The notes under the pieces are model-generated. The model had not been told where the DNA came from and ran no database searches. It saw only the letters and a program-made list of their open reading frames with translations. Positions 57,345-64,000 of a stretch of DNA of 64,000 nt are shown here, one piece after another. Numbering within the stretch: position 1 is the first letter of the stretch; every line of letters begins with the position of its first letter. Position numbers and translations under genes: made by a program. This DNA is from an uncultured Lentisphaerota bacterium. Lineage in GTDB: Bacteria; Verrucomicrobiota; Kiritimatiellia; CAIQIC01. Location of the stretch: contig CAITZM010000101.1 of NCBI GenBank assembly GCA_903896925.1, positions 19,617 through 83,616 of the forward strand. The letters are read 5' to 3'.

Positions 57345-57422
57345 TCCCAAGCATTGAAAAACGAAACGGGTGGTTTGTCCAAGCCTTGAAGAAACGGGGC
57401 GCCCGGTTTCCAGGGTTTGGAA
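57345..57422. repeat. Phased palindrome triple
   Basis: Three 15-bp sites: TCCCAAGCATTGAAA (57345-57359), GTCCAAGCCTTGAAG (57377-57391) and TTCCAGGGTTTGGAA (57408-57422). Centres 57352, 57384 and 57415 are 32 and 31 bp apart. The third differs in its centre but is itself nearly palindromic. Confidence 0.7.
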
Positions 57423-57493
57423 ACCCGCCACTGCACTCCGCAAATTTTCTTTTTCTGCGCTCATGTTTCTCGTGCCGCTGCGTTCATCCGACG

Positions 57494-57515
57494 GATCGGA
57501 CGGATCCGTCCGATC
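57494..57515. repeat. 22-bp perfect palindrome GATCGGACGGA|TCCGTCCGATC
   Basis: Eleven-base arms without loop, about 80 bp beyond the stop of the gene at 57595. Related to the GATCTGACCGAT inverted repeat at 6951-6981. Confidence 0.65.
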
Positions 57516-57590
57516 ACTCGACCCTCGACATTCGCCACGTTTTTCCTCACCCGCCACTCGTCCCTCGTCACCCGTCCCATTTCTTCCCCG
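57516..57590. repeat. Low-complexity block (CTCGTCCCTCGTCACCC type)
   Basis: Degenerate CTCGACC/CTCGTC/CACCCGTCCC steps end within 5 bp of the stop codon at 57595, the same placement as the blocks at 9928 and 11684. Confidence 0.55.
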
Positions 57591-57594
57591 CTCT

Positions 57595-59796
57595 TCAAAT
57601 CCGCCCCAGCAGTTTCCGCCCCACCCAGTGGAGGCCAAGCAAGGCGACGACCAGCATAAACCAGAGCGGGTGGCACCACAGGCGGAAAATCTGCTGCTCC
57701 GGCAGGCGCTCGGGCAGCACGCTGATCTTCTTCACCAACTCGTCGAGCTGGGCCATCGTGCCGGTTTCGCCGAGCGTGACGTCGGCGAGCTCGCGCAACA
57801 CTTCCGGCCGCGCGGGGCGGCCGGTCTGCTCGCGGCGGGGTTGGTGCACGCTGAGCTTCGTGCTGACGCTGCGTCCGGTTTCTTCGCAGCGCACGTCCAC
57901 CTCGTGCACGCCGCCCTCGGCCGGCACGAAGGCGCCGGTAAAGACGCCCCACCCGCCCGCCTCGGCGTTCAGCTCGATGGATTCCTCGCGACCGCCCGGC
58001 GTCCTGACGCGGACGCGCGCGGTGCCGTGCTGCAGCGGCTGGCCTGCGGCGTCGAACAGCGTGGCGTGGAAGAAAACGCGCTCGCCGACGTTCGGCGACT
58101 CGGGCGTGTAGAAGAAGCGCAGGCCCTCGGCATGCGCGAGGTGGCGTTGATGCGCCATCCAGCGGATGACCTGGCCCCAGAAACGGTAATGATAGGTGTC
58201 CTCGACGCCGCGCCGCCAGCGCCATGCGGCATCGGTGCCCATGAACAGCGTGCGGCCGTTGCCGCAGTTGCGCGTGACGAGCAGCGGCACATAGCCATAC
58301 TGGTTGCGCGTGTTGCTGTGGACCGCGAGCACCTCGGTGCCGGGCTTGGCGCGCACGACCGGGGCGTGCCAGAAGAAACCCGGCAGCCCGCGCCAGATCG
58401 CGTCGTTCTCCACCGGCGTGTTCGCAAGCATCGTCAGCAGATGGTCGCGGCCGCGCGCGGTCAGGGCGAGGCGCGACTCCATCGTGAAGCCGCTGCCGTG
58501 GATGTTGGCCGCGTCGAGCGCGACGGGCAGCAGGTCGCCAAGCGGCGAGTTGACGAGGCTCTGCTGGCGGCCTTCCGGCCCGGGCAGGAACACCAGGCCG
58601 CTAGCCTGCTGCTCGACCAGGCCCTTGAGCTGCCGCGCCTGCTCTTCCGTGAGCCCGCCGGCGCCGAGGCCGACATCGCCGATGAACACGACGTCGAACT
58701 TCGAGAGCTCCTCGCGCGTGCCGGGGAACGTGCTCAAATAATTGCGTCCGCCGCCCGTCTCCATGCCCGGATGCAGCAGCAGCGTGCGCACCTCGGCGCC
58801 GCGGTCACGCAGCAGCGCGTTGCGCAGATAACGGTATTCCCAGCGCGGCGACGTCTCGATGATCAGCACGCGCAGCACCTCGCGGCGCAGCGCGATGCGG
58901 AACGAGCGCGCGTTGTTGTCGGCGCGCGTCTCGTCGGGCTCGACCGGCAGGCGCACGGTGTAGGTCTGCTCGCCCTCGGCGCGCGGCACGAGCACGAGCG
59001 AGCCCTGCGTCTGCGCCATCGGCGGCAGCACGACCGGCTTGCGCGAGAGCACCACGCCGCCCGGCCCCTCGAGCGCCAGCGACGTGTTCACCTCGCGCGT
59101 CAGATGGCTCTGGATCGTAAACGGCAGCGTGATCTGTTCTTCCATCAGGCCATAGGCTTGCGCGCTGACCGCTTGCAGTTCGAGATCGGGCAGGAACTGG
59201 TCGCTGCCGGCGGTGACGCCGAAGACGGGGATCTGTTTGAGGCGCAGGCGCGTGGCGGCGGTGACCGGCGAGACGCCCGCGTTCCAATCGCCATCGCTGA
59301 GGAGCAGCACGGCGCGCACGGCGCCGCCCTCCTGCGCCACGCGGTCGAGAACCGCGTTCAGGTCGGTGCCCGCATCCGCGACGTCGTTGGTCGGCGGCGC
59401 GCAGATCTCCTCGACGCGCACGGTGTAGCGCTGCGCCAGCGGCGCGGCGAAGTTCCGCGCGCGCTGCGCCGCGAGCCACCCGGCGCGGCTGACCGCGCCG
59501 GTATCGCCCGCGCTGACGACGTCGCGCGTGGTCATGCTGGCGGAGGCGTCGCAGAGCACGAGCACCTCCGGCTGGAGCGTGCGCGGCAGGATGCGGATGC
59601 GCTCGAGCTTGAGCAGCGTGACGAGCAGCGCGGCGACGCCGAGGATGCGCAGGATTTCCACGGCGAGCGCGCCGCGCCGGAGGGTGGCGCGTTCGCGGCG
59701 GACGTGCCGCCAGCTCATCGCGAGCACGCCGGCGAGCGCGAGCGCCGTCGCCAGCAGCTTCCACCACGCCAGGTCGCAGGTCCAGAAGACGTTCAT
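57595..59796 (-). CDS. Membrane VWA / glutamine-amidotransferase-like protein
   Basis: 733 residues from ATG at 59796, overlapping the BatA stop as ATGA. Two N-terminal helices (WWKLLATALALAGVLAMSW, EILRILGVAALLVTLLKL) are followed by a VWA-like domain with LVLCDASASMTTRD, GTDLNAVLD and LLLSDGDWN (MIDAS-like Asp-x-Ser-x-Ser, Thr and Asp all present). Residues ~330-470 look like a class I glutamine-amidotransferase fold (LIIETSPRWEYRYLRNALLR, FDVVFIGDVGLGAGGLTEEQ) without a catalytic Cys. A beta-sandwich and a final helix (LWFMLVVALLGLHWVGRKLL) complete it. Fourth gene of the MoxR-led run. Confidence 0.85.
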   Translation of the reverse strand: MNVFWTCDLAWWKLLATALALAGVLAMSWRHVRRERATLRRGALAVEILRILGVAALLVTLLKLERIRILPRTLQPEVLVLCDASASMTTRDVVSAGDTGAVSRAGWLAAQRARNFAAPLAQRYTVRVEEICAPPTNDVADAGTDLNAVLDRVAQEGGAVRAVLLLSDGDWNAGVSPVTAATRLRLKQIPVFGVTAGSDQFLPDLELQAVSAQAYGLMEEQITLPFTIQSHLTREVNTSLALEGPGGVVLSRKPVVLPPMAQTQGSLVLVPRAEGEQTYTVRLPVEPDETRADNNARSFRIALRREVLRVLIIETSPRWEYRYLRNALLRDRGAEVRTLLLHPGMETGGGRNYLSTFPGTREELSKFDVVFIGDVGLGAGGLTEEQARQLKGLVEQQASGLVFLPGPEGRQQSLVNSPLGDLLPVALDAANIHGSGFTMESRLALTARGRDHLLTMLANTPVENDAIWRGLPGFFWHAPVVRAKPGTEVLAVHSNTRNQYGYVPLLVTRNCGNGRTLFMGTDAAWRWRRGVEDTYHYRFWGQVIRWMAHQRHLAHAEGLRFFYTPESPNVGERVFFHATLFDAAGQPLQHGTARVRVRTPGGREESIELNAEAGGWGVFTGAFVPAEGGVHEVDVRCEETGRSVSTKLSVHQPRREQTGRPARPEVLRELADVTLGETGTMAQLDELVKKISVLPERLPEQQIFRLWCHPLWFMLVVALLGLHWVGRKLLGRI

Positions 59797-61799
59797 GGTC
59801 TCGCCCCCTGCTGACGTGTTTCGCCCGCGATGTCCAGCAACGTCAGCCACGCCTCGGCCAGAAGGAACGCCACGCCGAGCAGGACGAACAGCGGCCAGAT
59901 TTCGCTCGGCGTCGCGGAGCCGGTTTCGGCGGAGACGTGCTCCTCGGTCACGGTCACATCCACGCCCGCCAGGAGCCCGCGCACCTGCGCGGAGCTGAGC
60001 GGCTCAAAAACATCCTCCGACGCGGGCCGGTTCAGCGCGAGCCAGCGCTGGCCGCAACGATAGACGCCCGCCTGCGTCAGCGGATCGGCGCGGCCTTCCG
60101 ACCCGGCCGCCGTCCAGATGTCGTCGGCTGACGCGGGCTTCCATGCGCCGCAGAGCGCGTGCTCCGTCGGCGAGTAGCGCGTCGCGCCCTGCTCCAGCAT
60201 CCGTTGCACCATCGGCACCAGCACGCGGCCATCGGCGAGGTCGGACCAGTCGGGCTCGGGCAGCGTCGCGCAGGCATAGAAGACACCGCGGCCCACCGCA
60301 CGGCGTGCGAGGAACGGCTTACCGTCCATGAACGAAGCGAGCGTCACCCAGCCGGCCTCGCGTCCGCTCGCGGGCGCGAGGTGCAACGCGGCGCGGCGCG
60401 CGACCGCAAGCTGCGCCACCGGCAGGCTGCGGCCATCGGCGGTGTGCTCGAGCGGTCCTTCCTGCTCCTCCCAGAAGGTGACGCGAAACGGCTGTGTGTT
60501 TTCCGCCGCCTGAACCTCGCCCCAAGCGAATTCGTTCAGCGCGTTGCTCACGACAAGCGGTGTGTGCGTGACCGGCGGCAGGAACAGCACCGCGCCGCCG
60601 TCGCCGGCAAAGCGCCGCAGCTGGGCGGCGGCAGCGCCCGCCGGCAGCGCGCCCTGCCAGACGACCAGGCCGCACGACTGGCCCGCGAGGGCGAGCGGCT
60701 GGTGCGGCGTGCTGAGCTCGGCGCGCCGCAAGCCGGCGTTCACCGGCGCCACGGCGAATTGCAGCAGCCTGCCCGAGAGCGGCTGCTCCGCGGCGACGAG
60801 GCCTTGCAGCGGCGTCTCGCCGCCGTAGACGAAGTAGGCGCGGTTGTCGCGCAGGTTGTCATCGGCGGGAAGCTCCCAGAAGCCCCAGCCGAGTCCCGCG
60901 TCGGCGGCGAGCGTTCGCGTCCAGGCATCGCGCGCGCCCTGGCTCTCGAAGTCGGCCACGGTGCGCTGGCCATTGAGGTTCATGACCACCGGAATTTTTC
61001 CCGGCTGGTTCTGCGCCTGCAGGCACGTCATCGCCACCTGCACGGAATTTTTATCGCCGGCGTGGCGCGCGCGCGCCGAGCGCAGGTTGAGCGCGCGGTC
61101 CTGCGCGGGCGCCGTCGGCAGCGCGAGCACACGCACGCGGACGCGCGGCGCGATGCCGGCGAGCCGGGCGGCCAGCCCCGGCCACTCGCGGCTGTCCGGC
61201 ATCCAGTTGCTGCCCTGCAAGTCGGAGACCACCCAGAGATCCGCGCGGCCCGGCTGGTTCTTCAGCAGCCACTCGGCGGCGGCGCGGAACAGGGCGGGCC
61301 AGTCGGCGGCGGTGTCGGTGGCGCGCGCGAGCTGCATGCCGGCGAGCGCCTCCGGGCTGGCGACCGGCTGCGGCGTCAGGGTCGCGGAATCGATCACGAT
61401 ATAGCGGCCCGCGCCGCCGAGCTGGCCGGCGGAGGCGAGCAGCCGCAGCCCCTCTTCGCGCTTCGGCAGGCGGCGCCGCGGGTCGAGCGTCTCCATGCTC
61501 GCGGAGCGGTCGAACAGAATCAGCACCACGTCCGGCCGGCCGCCGAGCGTCACGCCGAGCCAGCCGCCGGCGAGCGGGCGCGCCAGCGCGTAGGCGAAGC
61601 AGGCGAGCGCGAGCGCGCGGCACGCGAGGATCAGCCAGTGGCGCAGCCGCGCGCGCTTCGTCGAGGTGCGCGTCGCGCGGATCAGGAACATCATCGCGCC
61701 CCACGCCAGCGAGCGGAACCGCAGCCGGTTCAACAGATGGATGACGACCGGGAGCGCGGCCGCGGCCAGGCCCCAGAGCATGAGCGGCTGCAGCGTCAT
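59793..61799 (-). CDS. BatA/VWA-domain membrane protein
   Basis: 668 residues. The N-terminal BatA domain has two helices (LMLWGLAAAALPVVIHLLNR, LRHWLILACRALALACFAYA) and the RTSTKRARLRHW linker. A VWA-like domain follows with VVLILFDRSASMETLDPRRR, DTAADWPALF and ADLWVVSDLQGSNW. The central beta-rich region binds no obvious cofactor, and a C-terminal helix (IWPLFVLLGVAFLLAEAWLT) anchors the end. BatA-type proteins act in the periplasm with MoxR ATPases. Coupled by 4-nt ATGA overlaps to DUF58 upstream and the VWA protein downstream. Confidence 0.88.
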   Translation of the reverse strand: MTLQPLMLWGLAAAALPVVIHLLNRLRFRSLAWGAMMFLIRATRTSTKRARLRHWLILACRALALACFAYALARPLAGGWLGVTLGGRPDVVLILFDRSASMETLDPRRRLPKREEGLRLLASAGQLGGAGRYIVIDSATLTPQPVASPEALAGMQLARATDTAADWPALFRAAAEWLLKNQPGRADLWVVSDLQGSNWMPDSREWPGLAARLAGIAPRVRVRVLALPTAPAQDRALNLRSARARHAGDKNSVQVAMTCLQAQNQPGKIPVVMNLNGQRTVADFESQGARDAWTRTLAADAGLGWGFWELPADDNLRDNRAYFVYGGETPLQGLVAAEQPLSGRLLQFAVAPVNAGLRRAELSTPHQPLALAGQSCGLVVWQGALPAGAAAAQLRRFAGDGGAVLFLPPVTHTPLVVSNALNEFAWGEVQAAENTQPFRVTFWEEQEGPLEHTADGRSLPVAQLAVARRAALHLAPASGREAGWVTLASFMDGKPFLARRAVGRGVFYACATLPEPDWSDLADGRVLVPMVQRMLEQGATRYSPTEHALCGAWKPASADDIWTAAGSEGRADPLTQAGVYRCGQRWLALNRPASEDVFEPLSSAQVRGLLAGVDVTVTEEHVSAETGSATPSEIWPLFVLLGVAFLLAEAWLTLLDIAGETRQQGARP

Positions 61800-62719
61800 G
61801 CCGGCCCTCCGCCGCCGGCCTGCCCGCCGCGCAGCCGCTGCAGGATGAACGTGGCGAGCACCTGCTCGTAGTCGCGGTCGGTGATGACGCGCTGATAGTC
61901 CGCGCCGAACTCGCGGCTGCTGCGCTGCAACACTTCCAGGTGCGCGTCCAGCTCGCGGCGGTAGTCCGCCGCCGTCACCGCGGGGTCGGTGATGAGCTGG
62001 AACGAGCTCTCCAGGTCCATGAAGCGCATCGGGCGGTCGAACTCGAAATTGACCTCGTCGCGATCAAGCAGCTGGAAGAGCGCGAGGTCGTGCTTCTGAT
62101 ACCGCATGTGCTGGAGCGCGTTGATCAGCGGCGCGGCCTCGGCAAAGAAATCGGAGAAGACCAGCACCATGGCGCGGCGGCGGACTTTTTCCGCGAGGTC
62201 GTGCAGCGCGCGCGCGATATCCGCCGTGCCGCCGGGCTTGAGCGCGGCGAGCGCGTCGAGGATGTGCCGCAGGTGCGCGGCCGAGCGGCGCGGCGGGATT
62301 TCCTTCAGCCCCGCGTGCGTGATCACCGCCAGCCCGACCGCGTCGCCCTGGTGCACCAGCAGATGCGCGAGCGTCGCGACGAGCTTGACGGCGTAGTCGA
62401 GCTTGCGGCCGTGCCGCCCCGTATAACCCATCGAGCCGGTCGCATCGAGGACGAGCTGGCAGCGGAGGTTCGTGTCGGCCTCGAACTCCTTCATGTAGAA
62501 CCGGTCGGTGCGCGCGAAGACGCGCCAGTCGAGGTGCTTGATGTCGTCGCCCGGCGCGTACTTGCGGTATTCGGCGAACTCGACGCTGCTCCCGCGCGTG
62601 GCGCTGCGGTGCAGGCCCGTCACGGCGCCGAGCATCGGCTCGCGGGCATTGACCGTCAGGCGCGAGAGGCGCGCGAGCACGGCCGCGTCCAGAAACGCGC
62701 GCTGCGCAACAGCGGCCAT
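61796..62719 (-). CDS. DUF58 protein
   Basis: 307 residues with the family core GSSVEFAEYRKYAPGDDIKH-LDWRVFARTDRFYMKEFEAD followed by a VWA-like fold (CQLVLDATGSMGYTGRHGRK, HQGDAVGLAVITH, AMVLVFSDFFAE). No signal or membrane helix, so cytoplasmic. DUF58 proteins accompany MoxR ATPases in nearly all genomes where they occur. Its ATG follows the moxR stop by one base and its stop overlaps the BatA ATG. Confidence 0.93.
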   Translation of the reverse strand: MAAVAQRAFLDAAVLARLSRLTVNAREPMLGAVTGLHRSATRGSSVEFAEYRKYAPGDDIKHLDWRVFARTDRFYMKEFEADTNLRCQLVLDATGSMGYTGRHGRKLDYAVKLVATLAHLLVHQGDAVGLAVITHAGLKEIPPRRSAAHLRHILDALAALKPGGTADIARALHDLAEKVRRRAMVLVFSDFFAEAAPLINALQHMRYQKHDLALFQLLDRDEVNFEFDRPMRFMDLESSFQLITDPAVTAADYRRELDAHLEVLQRSSREFGADYQRVITDRDYEQVLATFILQRLRGGQAGGGGPA

Positions 62720-62720
62720 C

Positions 62721-63749
<1,029 letters not shown>

Positions 63750-63874
63750 GGCGTAGCTCCTTTGTGGGCAAAGTTGGCGTGCATGGTAGTCCTTTGCCCG
63801 GCAGCGCGAAAGCGAAAAAAACACCCCGCCCTCCACGCCGCGAAAACAGCGCAAAAATCCAGGGCAAACGCATC

Positions 63875-64000
63875 TTAATTCTTTCGCTTGGTCCGGCAAG
63901 GCGCTGAGGTGGAGGGGCGGCTGGCGGCGGCGCGTTCGGTACGTGTGCGCTGCACGATAAGGTCGGCATACTGCTGGGTCAACGCGAGGAAGCGCCGATA
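63875..64000 (-). CDS. C-terminal end of an upstream gene
   Basis: The last 41 codons of a frame entering from the right edge: YRRFLALTQQYADLIVQRTR-TERAAASRPSTSAPCRTKRKN, stop TAA at 63875. It reads like the amphipathic helix and basic tail of a real protein, and the other two minus frames here are stopped or unconvincing. It would lie 125 bp upstream of moxR on the same strand. No family can be read from so little. Confidence 0.4.
   Translation of the reverse strand, partial: YRRFLALTQQYADLIVQRTRTERAAASRPSTSAPCRTKRKN

Noticed and set aside
57345..57422. Short CRISPR-like array, from three palindromic units at ~31-bp intervals
   Set aside because: Units are 15 bp and degenerate, spacers are only ~16 bp, other loci have just two units, and there are no cas genes, so it is a phased palindrome set rather than CRISPR.

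Overview
This is a GC-rich chromosomal window that looks like a member of the PVC superphylum, most likely Kiritimatiellota or Verrucomicrobiota. The evidence is the combination of PEP-CTERM sorting signals, a very long autotransporter-type beta-strand-repeat protein, Tat-exported Gfo/Idh/MocA oxidoreductases, ThuA, WbsX/GH99-like, GH2 and beta-helix proteins, and intergenic regions packed with several families of short palindromic and low-complexity repeats. This assignment rests on gene content only; there is no rRNA or marker gene here.

Layout. 0-3 kb: the N-terminal end of an MBL-fold hydrolase, a small lipoprotein, an outer-membrane barrel-like protein and repeat-bearing spacers. 3-13 kb: a secreted LamG/beta-helix protein, two Tat-exported Gfo/Idh/MocA oxidoreductases, an orphan AAA/DUF4143 ATPase, a PAP2 phosphatase, tRNA-Lys(CUU) and a DUF192 protein. 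13.6-28 kb: a 1582-aa PEP-CTERM beta-strand-repeat protein, a GH2 glycosidase, a ThuA protein, a GH141-like beta-helix protein fused to a PDZ domain, and a DUF3300 protein. 28.3-33 kb: [NiFe]-hydrogenase maturation genes hypF-hypC-hypD-hypE, with no hydrogenase subunits nearby. 33-37 kb: a DUF4412-like exported protein, an SDR, a WbsX-like protein and an unknown secreted protein. 37.4-42.7 kb: a minus-strand, stress-flavoured group (P-type ATPase, ExoD, zf-TFIIB, double PRC-barrel, HPF/RaiA-like). 42.8-46.5 kb: a clan GH-A glycosidase with an inserted CBM, and a second PEP-CTERM protein. 47-63.8 kb: ten co-oriented minus-strand genes, MoxR, DUF58, BatA/VWA, VWA-GATase-like, a DUF4175-like coiled-coil membrane protein, three paralogous 'NGDRLxG + LamG' proteins, a terpenoid-cyclase-fold protein and an H-X9-DG-type protein. 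They are joined by 4-nt ATGA overlaps or short gaps, but are split by an 839-bp repeat island.

How it fits together. The exported glycosidases, beta-helix proteins, oxidoreductases and surface proteins suggest a polysaccharide-degrading lifestyle. The MoxR-to-NGDRL block looks like one envelope-associated system in which an AAA+ chaperone and VWA proteins serve a set of secreted adhesive-looking proteins of unknown role.

Most notable observations: (1) a 15-bp palindrome (TTCCAAGCCTTGGAA) found only in pairs or triples whose centres are 31-32 bp apart, at five loci; (2) the trio of NGDRLxG/LamG paralogues with acidic tails; (3) several further dispersed repeat families (a 28-bp inverted-repeat element, a CTAGCTGG-ended ~130-bp element, a ~150-bp composite element, and low-complexity blocks next to stop codons or inside genes).
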